Positions 1 through 7,451 of a DNA stretch of 11,153 nucleotides are shown here, one piece after another. The translations under genes and the position numbers were made by a program. Under the pieces are notes generated by a model that did not search any database, was not told the origin of the DNA, and worked only from the letters and a program-made list of their open reading frames with translations. Source of the stretch: Chloroflexota bacterium (lineage in GTDB: Bacteria; Chloroflexota; Anaerolineae; Anaerolineales; UBA4823); the NCBI GenBank assembly GCA_017860725.1, contig JAGDMX010000130.1:1-11153 (forward strand), written 5' to 3'. Each line of letters starts with the position of its first letter. Position 1 is the first letter of the stretch.

Positions 1-561
1 ATCCGCCCCCAGGCAGCAGCCGGGGTAGCCAGCAACCAGATTGCATACAACATCCTGGCTGTCCAGCTCGAAGATCCAGCTGCTCTTGAATCAATGGCTG
101 CTACTATCCAGAGCCAGGTTGAGAACACCGAGGTGGTCGATGTAGTTACCGCCTATGAAGCCACCCCGGGCTACGCGGCTCAGCAGAACACGCTCAACAC
201 GCAGCGCGGCTTTACGCTGCTGATCGGCATCCTGGTCATTGGCGGCTTCTTCCAGATCCAAATCCTGCAGAAAATCCCTAACATCGGTATGCTGAAAGCA
301 ATTGGCACCGGCAACCGCACAGTCGGCTCGGCAGTCGTTCTGCAAATCCTGGCGGTAACCGTATTCGGTGTGCTGCTGGGGGCGCTGGGTACATTTGGCC
401 TGTCGCTCGGCTTGCCGGAAGGCATCCCGATCCAGTTCACCGGACAGGCAGCCACCATGGCGATCCTGTCCCTGGTGCTGATCGGACCGATCGGCGGGCT
501 GGTATCGGTGTGGCTGGCTGTCAAGGCCGAGCCGCTAATGGCATTGGGGCTGTCCTCCTGA
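1..561 (+). CDS. ABC transporter permease, FtsX-like C-terminal domain (5' partial)
   Basis: This is the C-terminal end of an inner-membrane permease. The frame is open from base 1, so the gene starts outside the window and the visible 186 codons are partial; the ATG at base 94 is internal. The first ~55 residues look like a periplasmic segment. They are followed by three hydrophobic stretches separated by the short cytoplasmic sequence 'IGMLKAIGTGNRTVG', which resembles the (A/G)xLKAIG loop of the FtsX domain. It ends with 'KAEPLMALG', like the usual (R/A)xxPxxALG end of FtsX/MacB/DevC permeases. It lies 37 bases upstream of an ABC ATPase on the same strand, so the two should form one transporter of the DevCA/LolCDE/MacB class that moves lipids, lipoproteins or peptides rather than small solutes. 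The substrate cannot be told from the sequence. No adaptor (DevB-like) gene is visible because the operon is cut at the left edge. Confidence 0.85.
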   Translation: MRPQAAAGVASNQIAYNILAVQLEDPAALESMAATIQSQVENTEVVDVVTAYEATPGYAAQQNTLNTQRGFTLLIGILVIGGFFQIQILQKIPNIGMLKAIGTGNRTVGSAVVLQILAVTVFGVLLGALGTFGLSLGLPEGIPIQFTGQAATMAILSLVLIGPIGGLVSVWLAVKAEPLMALGLSS

Positions 562-598
562 ACCGGTTGATTGAGAATCCACATAGAAGGAATATTCC

Positions 599-1414
599 AT
601 GGAAAACATTGTTGAAACCCGATTGGTAAGCAAAATCTATCACACTGGTGACCTCACCGTCAAAGCCGTAGATCAGGCAAATCTAGAAGTACGCGCCGGT
701 GAATTCGTGGCCCTGGTCGGGCCAAGCGGCTCGGGCAAGACCACCATGCTGGCCATGCTGGCGGCGCTGCTGTCGCCCAGCGAAGGGCAAATTGTGATTG
801 CCGGGCAGGATCTGGGCAAAATGAAGGAAAGCCAGCGAGTTAAATTCCGCCGGGAGCAGATTGGGTTCACCTTCCAGGCTAACAATCTGGTACCTTACCT
901 GAGTGTGCGGGAGAACGTCGAGCTGATGCTGCGTCTGAATAATACGCACAATAAAGCCGGACAGCAGCGTGCGGCCGATATCCTCACACGACTGGGCCTG
1001 GGCGACCGGTTGGATAACCTTCCCAACCAGCTCTCCGGTGGTCAAAAGCAGCGCGTCGCCATCGCTCGCGCCCTGATCCACGACCCCAGCCTGGTGCTGG
1101 CCGACGAGCCGACCGCAAGCCTGGATACCGAGCGCGCCTTCCAGGTGGTAGAGATTTTTGCCGACCTGATCCACGAGCAGAACAAGGCGGGCATCATGGT
1201 CACCCACGATCTGCGCATGGTGCGCTTCGTCGATAAAGTCATCCAGATGATGGATGGGCGGATTGTGAATGTGGTGACAGACCCCATCTCGATTGCCGCA
1301 CTGGCTGGCACAAGCCAGTTCGAACCCGGCATCCCGGTCAACGGATTGGAGTATCAGCCGGTGCTGTTTCCCCAAGTCGCACAGCCGGTAACTCGCCCTG
1401 GCGCCGGCGATTAG
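599..1414 (+). CDS. ABC transporter ATP-binding protein, DevA/MacB/LolD type
   Basis: A 271-residue cytoplasmic ATPase that would power the FtsX permease encoded just upstream. The whole nucleotide-binding domain is intact: Walker A GPSGSGKTT at residues 41-49, Q-loop glutamine at 93, ABC signature LSGGQ at 145-149, Walker B LVLADE at 165-170, D-loop SLD at 174-176 and switch histidine 203 in VTHD. The sequence around the motifs matches the MacB/LolD/DevA subfamily. The ATG at 599 is preceded by AGAAGGAA (585-592) at a good distance, which supports this start. The protein runs about 40 residues beyond the usual end of the domain (after ~228), with a Pro/Gly-rich tail of no recognised fold. 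A hairpin terminator follows at 1488, so this is the last gene of the operon. The export substrate is unknown. Confidence 0.95.
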   Translation: MENIVETRLVSKIYHTGDLTVKAVDQANLEVRAGEFVALVGPSGSGKTTMLAMLAALLSPSEGQIVIAGQDLGKMKESQRVKFRREQIGFTFQANNLVPYLSVRENVELMLRLNNTHNKAGQQRAADILTRLGLGDRLDNLPNQLSGGQKQRVAIARALIHDPSLVLADEPTASLDTERAFQVVEIFADLIHEQNKAGIMVTHDLRMVRFVDKVIQMMDGRIVNVVTDPISIAALAGTSQFEPGIPVNGLEYQPVLFPQVAQPVTRPGAGD

Positions 1415-1487
1415 CCTGCCAAGAGTGATAAGGATAGAGTATCTAAACTGCACTCAAAAGAGTGAATCGAAAGCCACCTCTAGATAT

Positions 1488-1530
1488 CAAGACCGGCGCC
1501 CTTTGTTGGAGGATGCCGGTCTTGTTAGTT
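1488..1530 (+). terminator. Hairpin terminator after the ABC operon
   Basis: CAAGACCGGC (1488-1497) pairs perfectly with GCCGGTCTTG (1515-1524): ten base pairs around a 17-base loop, extendable by one G-T pair. On the + strand it is followed by a moderately T-rich run (TTGTTAGTTT). It lies between convergent genes, 73 bases after the ATPase stop and 40 bases beyond the end of the DUF4239-like gene on the other strand. The + strand reading is favoured because the flank on the - strand is not T-rich. Some action in both directions is possible. Confidence 0.6.
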
Positions 1531-1564
1531 TAGAGCTACAGGTTAGTGGCTGGCCACTATGTTC

Positions 1565-2347
1565 TTATGGCGTCAAGATCAATTTATCTCGTAAATCGAT
1601 CAATGCATCCTGTGGAATATTGATCATACCAACGTTAGATCGATCTAACTCGACGATCAAAACAAAAACTACCGATACGATCAGCACCACAATGACCTCA
1701 GCTACCAGGTTGTGTTTCTCTCGATAACTGTTATGCACACCCATCAGCGCCATGGTTAATATCGCCACACCATACAGACCGAGCAAAACAAACGGCGGAA
1801 CCCGGAAGCCCAGCTCTTCACTGAGTCGTTCCGTGTGCAGATCGATGACTTCATTCAGTGATGAGACGTATAGGGCAACCGTTGGCCCAGGATCCTGTCT
1901 GGCTACCTCTTCCGCATAAGCCCACAGCTCATCGTGAATTTGTTCCGAACGGGCAATGGATGCCTGCGTTTTTGCCGGATCGAGGGCTTCCAGGCGGAGA
2001 TTGACATACTCGCGCAAAAGCTGGCGCGATTCCACTCCATATGGATCGGCTAAATAACCAGCTCGCAAGTAGGTGGTGCCAATGGCATTAGCCTCCAAAA
2101 CCACTAATTGCCTTCTTTCATTGAAAATATTGATAGCAAAACTGGTGGCGAACGCCAGAAGGAAGCCTAATAAAGCCAAAGCGGCGCCGACCATTGCGCC
2201 AACGCCTGGCTCGGACTGATCTGGCCAGCGCTTCTGGACGACTTTGCCCAACCAGAAGCCTGCTTCAGCCACCACGAACAAGACTAGCGCAGTCAATATA
2301 TAAATAGACCAAATTGGAAGCACATCCAGCGGTTGATTATTATACAT
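1565..2347 (-). CDS. Four-helix membrane protein, DUF4239/bestrophin-like
   Basis: A 260-residue inner-membrane protein with hydrophobic segments at about 12-34, 49-72, 183-204 and 214-233. Between the second and third lies a soluble, charged, probably helical domain (about 75-180). The pattern of two N-terminal helices, a helical middle containing 'NERRQLVVLEANAIGTTYLRA' just after helix 2, and two C-terminal helices matches what I recall of DUF4239 proteins, described as bestrophin-like. Bestrophins are anion channels, but channel activity has not been shown for this family as far as I know. The ATG at 2347 is preceded by AGAAGGAG (2366-2359) at an 11-base spacing. The gene is 114 bases downstream of an MscS channel gene, in an AT-rich gap that could hold a separate promoter. 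The family call rests on recalled pattern and could be wrong; the gene itself is secure. Confidence 0.65.
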   Translation of the reverse strand: MYNNQPLDVLPIWSIYILTALVLFVVAEAGFWLGKVVQKRWPDQSEPGVGAMVGAALALLGFLLAFATSFAINIFNERRQLVVLEANAIGTTYLRAGYLADPYGVESRQLLREYVNLRLEALDPAKTQASIARSEQIHDELWAYAEEVARQDPGPTVALYVSSLNEVIDLHTERLSEELGFRVPPFVLLGLYGVAILTMALMGVHNSYREKHNLVAEVIVVLIVSVVFVLIVELDRSNVGMINIPQDALIDLRDKLILTP

Positions 2348-2461
2348 CTGCTCAAAAACTCCTTCTATGAATAGTCAAAACTTGGTCTGATTTCACTTTG
2401 AATATTATCAGATAAACCCAAAATCCTTTTGTCCCGAATTCACGTAGTGTTAGATAGATCA
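2348..2461. other. AT-rich gap between the MscS and DUF4239-like genes
   Basis: 114 bases with no ORF and a clear drop in GC compared with its neighbours. It holds the ribosome site of the downstream gene (2366-2359) and an A/T-rich core containing TGATAAT on the - strand, which resembles a -10 box. No -35 box at proper spacing is convincing. A secondary promoter for the DUF4239-like gene is possible but unproven. Confidence 0.3.
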
Positions 2462-3862
2462 TTACGCTTTATCCCGATCGATTGGCTTTCCTTCATTTCG
2501 AGTATTGTTTTTAAGTTCCACAGTCATCATCGGATTTGGCAGCTCGATGCCAGCCTGCTCAAGCGCCGTGTAGATGGCCTCATTTACCCGATCGGTGCTG
2601 CGTCGGGCATCGATATAGGATTCAATCCACCAGCGCACACGCAGGAGCATCTCTGAATCACCAAACTCCAGAAACAAAATATCCACCGGCATGTCCGGGA
2701 TGACACCCTCAATTCCCTTCAAAGCTGCGGTTATCACATCGCGCACCTGGCGCAAATCCGTCCCATAAGCCACACCGATCTCGGATTGGATGCGATAGCG
2801 TGGATCCGGGTAGGTGTAATTGACCACCTGATTATTGCTGATACTCGAGTTGGGCACAATGACCAGCCGGTTGTCGAGTGTGCGAATGCGTGTGCTACGC
2901 AAGCCGATGCTGACCACATCACCCCAGGTATTCAGCTCCTGGATTTCAATCCGATCGCCGGCGCGGAAAGGCTGGTCGATCAGGATAATCACACCGCTGA
3001 TCATATTGGCAATGGTATCTTGGGCCGCCAGGGAGAGCGCCAGACCGCCAATCCCGACCGCGGCCAGCAGCGCTGAGATGTTAAAGCCAATGTGATCTAA
3101 TATCACAATCAAGCCGACCAGAACCAACAAGAAGCGCAAGGTGCGCTCGCCAAGCAGCAGGACGGCTTCTTTGCCGTCTCTCTCGCCTTGATCTTTCACT
3201 TTCTCCTGGTACCACAAGGTGAAAATATCTACCAGCTTCCATAAGCCAATCACAATCAGCGCGACAATCAGCGCGAAGTAGATCTGCGCCAGCCACTGTT
3301 TGACCTCCGGGCTGAGGAACTGAAGTCGCGTGGTGGCAATATATAAGACTGCCAGTCCAAACAGCCAGCGCAGGTAGGGCTTGATCGAGTCGAGATAGAT
3401 CTCATCATAAGGCGTGGCAGTCCGCCGGGTGATCCTTTTCAAGACAAAGAAAAGACCCCTGGCGATCAGTGTCAGGGTTATCAATACCAAAAGCAATGAG
3501 ATCACCAGATTGATCCAATCAGCAGCCGATAAACCGAGCAATCGAGTACCTTCCAGATTGGTGGCTTCAACGGCTTGCTGAACGACCGAATAGATCGCTC
3601 CGGGAGTGGCGGTCGGCGCCAGGGTTGGGGCGACCAGTAGCTGGTCACTGTTTTGCTCTTGCTGGGGTTCTTCCAACTGAGCTTGGGTATCCAGTGGCTG
3701 GGTTGGTGTGATGATACCGGCAGGCGCGGCCGTGATGGTCCCGGATAAGGCGTCAGAAGGCGTCGCCGGTTCAGCCGTCGAGGCTACCGGTGAGGGAACA
3801 CAAGCGACCTGCCCAATCAGCAGCAGGCTCAAGAAGGCAGTCAAAGCTATCCGAATCTTCAT
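2462..3862 (-). CDS. MscS-family mechanosensitive ion channel with exported Thr/Pro-rich N-terminus
   Basis: A 466-residue small-conductance mechanosensitive channel, expected to open under membrane tension and release solutes after hypo-osmotic shock. Residues 1-20 form a signal-peptide-like segment ending in VAC (Cys21), a weak lipobox because position -3 is Gln. Residues 22-88 are low-complexity, rich in Thr, Pro and Ala, with acidic patches. Membrane segments follow at about 113-140, 162-178, 190-212 and 241-257. The pore-lining TM3 region (262-295), with its small-residue run LAAVGIGGLALSLAAQ, then GVIILIDQPFRAGDRIEI, is diagnostic for the family. The beta domain follows, with the conserved VPNSSISNNQVVNYT stretch (336-350), and then the C-terminal alpha/beta domain. 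The length exceeds the 286 residues of E. coli MscS because of the N-terminal half. The ATG at 3862 has a strong GGAAGGAA site (3879-3872) nine bases upstream. It lies 88 bases after a membrane-protein gene on the same strand. Confidence 0.93.
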   Translation of the reverse strand: MKIRIALTAFLSLLLIGQVACVPSPVASTAEPATPSDALSGTITAAPAGIITPTQPLDTQAQLEEPQQEQNSDQLLVAPTLAPTATPGAIYSVVQQAVEATNLEGTRLLGLSAADWINLVISLLLVLITLTLIARGLFFVLKRITRRTATPYDEIYLDSIKPYLRWLFGLAVLYIATTRLQFLSPEVKQWLAQIYFALIVALIVIGLWKLVDIFTLWYQEKVKDQGERDGKEAVLLLGERTLRFLLVLVGLIVILDHIGFNISALLAAVGIGGLALSLAAQDTIANMISGVIILIDQPFRAGDRIEIQELNTWGDVVSIGLRSTRIRTLDNRLVIVPNSSISNNQVVNYTYPDPRYRIQSEIGVAYGTDLRQVRDVITAALKGIEGVIPDMPVDILFLEFGDSEMLLRVRWWIESYIDARRSTDRVNEAIYTALEQAGIELPNPMMTVELKNNTRNEGKPIDRDKA

Positions 3863-3950
3863 GCTATCGTATTCCTTCCATCGATCTGGCTACAGCCTTG
3901 GGGGAAATCCCAATTTCTCCTGAATAATGATAAAGCAATTTGTTGGCGAG

Positions 3951-4613
3951 TTAACCAACCGATGCCGTCGATTTTGGCGCTGCCGTAATCAGTTTAAACA
4001 CGCTGATCATAAATACCCAGGCAGGAAAGATTAGCGTGATCCACAAACTTAGATTGACAACCAGCAGCAGGGCCAGTGCTAAGAGATAGGTAATTATTGC
4101 CAGCCAGCGCGGCATGAGCCCGGTGCGCAGCCAGATGGTTCCCAGTGAGATCATACACACGCCCGCCATTCGCAAGGCATATATGTTATTGATCTGGAGC
4201 ATCAGGGCGCGACCAAAGTAAACAATATCTCTACCGAGATAGGCACCACTGTCGATGCGTGCAACGGCGAGAATGCTGCCGGCAATCGCCATCGAGACGA
4301 ACACCATCGCCAAAAAGAGCAGACTGCTACCGAAGAAAACCGTCGAGAAAAACTTGTCTTCATAATTACCGAGCCGGTCACGCACCACGCCAATGAACCA
4401 AAGGAATGCAATGCCAGCGAAAGGCATCAAACCTAATGCAAGGGTGATGTGCCTGGCTCCTTGCTCAACCCAATCAGTCCCGGCAGAAAGGTTTTCAGGG
4501 ATGGCAGCGCGGAATAACACCAGGCTGGTCGCAAACAGCAAACCAAACAGGATGCCGGCTACTGCAACGGCGCGAGGCGTGGTTAAAACTCTGTATTCTT
4601 TCTCGACTCTCAT
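3951..4613 (-). CDS. Six-helix membrane protein of unknown function
   Basis: A 220-residue hydrophobic protein I cannot assign with confidence. About six membrane segments are visible, near residues 15-36, 54-76, 88-115, 143-162, 168-186 and 187-208. A short charged loop (RDRLGNYEDKF, 78-88) lies between helices 2 and 3, and the soluble ends are short. There are no obvious catalytic motifs, cysteine clusters or transporter signatures. The ATG at 4613 is preceded by a purine-rich site, AAGGGAGTGG, about ten bases upstream. It sits 88 bases before the MscS channel gene on the same strand and 110 bases after the methyltransferase, so it may start a membrane-protein block or lie at the end of the long cluster upstream. 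A role in stress or ion homeostasis alongside MscS is only a guess from position. Confidence 0.72.
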   Translation of the reverse strand: MRVEKEYRVLTTPRAVAVAGILFGLLFATSLVLFRAAIPENLSAGTDWVEQGARHITLALGLMPFAGIAFLWFIGVVRDRLGNYEDKFFSTVFFGSSLLFLAMVFVSMAIAGSILAVARIDSGAYLGRDIVYFGRALMLQINNIYALRMAGVCMISLGTIWLRTGLMPRWLAIITYLLALALLLVVNLSLWITLIFPAWVFMISVFKLITAAPKSTASVG

Positions 4614-4723
4614 TTCAATCCCACTCCCTTACGTTCGGCTGCTCAATAAATGATGCGTCAATCAGGTGGTAGCATGCATTGCCAGGGGTCCTAATTGCGG
4701 TGCCCCTATGCGCGCCATGCATT

Positions 4724-6061
4724 TTACCCAGCACCGCCCTTGGGCGAGGCATCAAACACGGTCTGGTCGTACCAGTATAGACGCTCGAACAAGCTGCGCG
4801 CCTGGCTGCGGAGCTGGTGGAGGTTGCCTACGCCAGCTCTTGAAACGTGATAAATGATCTCATCGATGGTGCTCACACCATCGATTGCCTCGACAAGCCT
4901 CATCTCGCTGGCATTGACAGGCAAGAATAAATCGGCATCGCCATGCGCCTGGTTGATTAGCACTGCTGCTGCGCCCGGAGGCAGCCGATTCTTCAAGCTG
5001 ATGGTTTCCGGTACGCGAATGGGCACATGAGCCAGCCAGTCGTCGTGATCGAACCGTGGCAGTTTTCTGTTGTTGATCAGATCATCTGGATAGACAATCA
5101 AATTATGGCGGAGAATGGTACCTCGAAACAGCTCGACGGCAGCATACTGCTCCCTGAGCGGTAACTTCGCCAAGCGGGCGGCGTGAGGTGTCCCTGCCAG
5201 GCTGCCGCACTGTGGTAAATAAGGAGCCTGCCGCACCCAGCGTCCAAACGCCAGACCACAGCCCTCGAACAGGTCAAAGAGTTGCGGCACAGTGTAGGCA
5301 CGATCCTGGGGGTTGAGCAGCGCATCGGCCAGGGCATCCTTGCGCTGGAAATCCGGTGATTCTCCCAATAAGCGCGCCAACGGATGGCTGGGCGGCAGAG
5401 CCAACAGCGTGTTCGCCAGGTTGATGATTTCTTCCTCGGAATGACCAATTCCTAAGCGCCGACAGTATTCCTGCAACATGTACACACCCGCCCGGCCATA
5501 GGGAGCGTAAACCATCAGGTGCATGACGCCATCGGGCGCCAGGACCTCACGCAAGGCGCGCAGGCCCGCTTGTGGGTCTGGCAGGTGATGCAGCACACCG
5601 GTGCAAACGATCTTATCGAAGCGGCGACTTAACTCGCTAACACGCTCGACAGGCAGTTGATAGACTTCCAGATTGGTGAGATGGTATTGGTGTTTGAGCT
5701 TCTCGGTGTGGCGAATACTTGTGGCACTTATATCTATGCCAACAACCTGGCAACCCGGCTGGCGCAAGGCATGCTTGACCGCTTGAGAGGTCCCACAACC
5801 GGCTACCAGTACTTTCAGATCGGCACGGTAGGATCTGTCCGGCCAATGCAGGTGGAAGTCGGCGCGACGCCTGGAATCATCCTGCCAGCGCTGGCGATAA
5901 CCATCGAGAGCTTCAACCGGTGGTGGATATGGATGAAGGTCATAAAAAGCCCTCACAGCTGCGCGAACACTGTCACTCCCAGTAGTGAGGTTCTCTCGAT
6001 CGTCCATTCCACGCGTTGATGGAACAGCCGGGTGCGATACTTCATGGGAGGAGTGTTGCAC
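4724..6061 (-). CDS. Class I SAM-dependent methyltransferase with extra C-terminal domain
   Basis: A cytosolic methyltransferase of up to 445 residues. The Rossmann core holds the SAM site: motif I VLVAGCGTSQA (84-94), the acidic residue D110 at the end of strand 2 (VVGIDIS) and post-motif IVCTGVLHHLPDP (151-163), as in Methyltransf_11/25-type enzymes. N-terminal AFYDLHPYPPP (38-48) is a recognisable lead-in for a Chloroflexota/cyanobacterial group. After the core come a helical region (195-345) and a separate tail (about 357-436) with 'LFLPVNASEMRLVEAIDG' and 'STIDEII', resembling PqqD-like winged-helix domains. The start is uncertain. GTG at 6061 has no clear ribosome site, and ATG at 6007 (18 residues later, GTGGA just upstream) is equally possible; both retain the whole domain. 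It begins only 19 bases after the sulfatase stop, so co-expression is likely. The substrate is unknown. Confidence 0.85.
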   Translation of the reverse strand: MQHSSHEVSHPAVPSTRGMDDRENLTTGSDSVRAAVRAFYDLHPYPPPVEALDGYRQRWQDDSRRRADFHLHWPDRSYRADLKVLVAGCGTSQAVKHALRQPGCQVVGIDISATSIRHTEKLKHQYHLTNLEVYQLPVERVSELSRRFDKIVCTGVLHHLPDPQAGLRALREVLAPDGVMHLMVYAPYGRAGVYMLQEYCRRLGIGHSEEEIINLANTLLALPPSHPLARLLGESPDFQRKDALADALLNPQDRAYTVPQLFDLFEGCGLAFGRWVRQAPYLPQCGSLAGTPHAARLAKLPLREQYAAVELFRGTILRHNLIVYPDDLINNRKLPRFDHDDWLAHVPIRVPETISLKNRLPPGAAAVLINQAHGDADLFLPVNASEMRLVEAIDGVSTIDEIIYHVSRAGVGNLHQLRSQARSLFERLYWYDQTVFDASPKGGAG

Positions 6062-6080
6062 CCGGCTGTCACTGATACAG

Positions 6081-7400
6081 CTAGTCGATATTCAAAGCCT
6101 GTTCCATCTTAGCCAGCACCTGGTCGACGCTGAAGCTGGCCGGCTTCATGCGCGGCGGAAATTCTTTGAAAGTATCCAGGAATTCCCTCACGATGTACTG
6201 CCCTGCATAGGTCAGGTAAACGCGGTCAATCAGCCAATCCCAATACGTATTGGAGGTGATATCTGCCCGCTCGAAGGGATCGGTGCGCAGGTTGAATACC
6301 TTGGGGACGCGCAGGAAGACAAATGGCTCAGCCCAGATCTGTACCGTGCCCTGGACACGCTGCTCGGCGAAGACAAACTTCCAATTGTCGTAGCGCAGCC
6401 CAACCAGATCGCCGTCATCGGAGAAGTAGATAATGCCCTGGCGCGGACCTTTCTCCTCCTGACCGGTAAAGTAGGGCAAGAAGTTATAGCCGTCGATATG
6501 CACCTTGAAGTGTTTGTCGCCGGCCTGGTAACCCTTTTTTAGCTTCTCGGAGATATCCGGATCACCTGCCGCTGCCAGCAGCGTGGGTAACCAATCGGTA
6601 TGGCTGATGATCTCGTTTGAGACAATGCCTGCTCTGATTTTGCCGGGCCAACGCACCAACTCCGGTACGCGGAAGGCGCCTTCCCAGTTGGAGTTCTTCT
6701 CGTTGCGGAAGGGGGTCATGGCAGCATCAGGCCAGGAGTTCATGTGAGGACCGTTGTCGGTGCTGTACATGACAATAGTGTCATCGGCAATTCCCAGCTC
6801 ATCTAACAGGTCCAGCATCTGACCTACATGCTTGTCGTGTTCAACCATGGCATCATGATAGAAGGACTGCCAACGTCCAGCCTGGCCGAGGATCGTAGCC
6901 CAGGTGTGCAAGACGCCCCGAGGGCCGAAGACCTTCTTGAAATTGGGGAAGTCTGACTCCGGCGGGTAGTCTACGTTCTCCGGTTCTTCCTCTGCATTGA
7001 GGTGATACAGGTTGCCAAAGAACTCGTCAAAGCCGTGAGCGGTAGGCAGGTATTTGTTTTTGTCGCCAAAGTGGTTCTTGCCAAACTGGCCGGTGGCGTA
7101 GCCCAGCGGCTTGAGCAGCTCGGCAATGGTGGCATCCTCCGCTTGCAACCCGATATCCGCACCGGGCATGCCTACCTTTGTAAGACCGGTGCGGTAGGGA
7201 TTCTGCCCGGTGATAAAAGCGGCGCGTCCGGCGGTGCAGCTCTGCTGGCCGTACGAGTCGGTGAAGCGCATGCCTTCCCTGGCAATGCGGTCGATGTTGG
7301 GGGTGCGATAGCCCATCAACCCGTCGCTGTAACAGCTCAGGTTGGTGATGCCGATGTCATCGCCCCAGATGATCAGGATATTTGGCTTACCTTTAGGCAT
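6081..7400 (-). CDS. Cys-type sulfatase, apparently missing a central segment
   Basis: A 439-residue member of the alkaline phosphatase superfamily sulfatases, which hydrolyse sulfate esters using a formylglycine made from Cys. Active-site elements visible are D14/D15 (WGDDIG), C55 and R59 in SCTAGR (a C-x-A-x-R motif), K108/H110 in FGKNHFG, D215/N216 in STDNG and K235 in FRNEKNSNWEG. No signal peptide is present, so it should be cytosolic. Relatives, as I remember them, carry about 70 more residues between GVLH (162-165) and YxDxMVEHD (181-189), including a 'TRMHxxTH' segment with an active-site His. Here only a short joining stretch is found, so activity is in doubt. The start is set at ATG 7400 because a strong ribosome site lies eight bases upstream; an in-frame TTG at 7424 would overlap that site. 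The maturase gene is 51 bases upstream. The substrate is unknown. Confidence 0.92.
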   Translation of the reverse strand: MPKGKPNILIIWGDDIGITNLSCYSDGLMGYRTPNIDRIAREGMRFTDSYGQQSCTAGRAAFITGQNPYRTGLTKVGMPGADIGLQAEDATIAELLKPLGYATGQFGKNHFGDKNKYLPTAHGFDEFFGNLYHLNAEEEPENVDYPPESDFPNFKKVFGPRGVLHTWATILGQAGRWQSFYHDAMVEHDKHVGQMLDLLDELGIADDTIVMYSTDNGPHMNSWPDAAMTPFRNEKNSNWEGAFRVPELVRWPGKIRAGIVSNEIISHTDWLPTLLAAAGDPDISEKLKKGYQAGDKHFKVHIDGYNFLPYFTGQEEKGPRQGIIYFSDDGDLVGLRYDNWKFVFAEQRVQGTVQIWAEPFVFLRVPKVFNLRTDPFERADITSNTYWDWLIDRVYLTYAGQYIVREFLDTFKEFPPRMKPASFSVDQVLAKMEQALNID

Positions 7401-7408
7401 AAACGTTA

Positions 7409-7415
7409 CTCCTTT
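7409..7415 (-). promoter_or_regulatory. Ribosome binding site that fixes the sulfatase start
   Basis: AAAGGAG on the - strand, eight bases before ATG at 7400. It matches the anti-Shine-Dalgarno core well and favours the methionine of MPKGKPN over the upstream in-frame TTG at 7424, whose first codons would contain this very site. Confidence 0.8.
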
Positions 7416-7451
7416 GCGGATCAAAATTAGAAAGAGATGGAATTAGATAAA

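Noticed and set aside
683..1453. 256-codon open frame on the - strand opposite the ABC ATPase
   Set aside because: It lies over a clear ABC ATPase with all motifs intact and its translation resembles no protein; it is a shadow of high-GC coding sequence.
1425..1727. 100-codon open frame on the + strand after the ABC ATPase
   Set aside because: It runs through the hairpin terminator and into the end of the gene on the other strand, and its composition is not protein-like.
3897..3914. Short inverted repeat TTGGG/CCCAA upstream of the MscS gene
   Set aside because: Only five pairs, not followed by a T run, and expected by chance in this sequence.
4660..4720. Imperfect hairpin between the methyltransferase and six-helix protein genes (AGGGG/CCCCT arms with outer ATGCAT copies)
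   Set aside because: Stem of only five to six pairs with a long loop and no T-rich run on either strand, so it is not reported as a terminator.
5985..6542. 185-codon open frame on the + strand opposite the sulfatase and methyltransferase
   Set aside because: Antisense to two recognised genes, with no family resemblance and no ribosome site.
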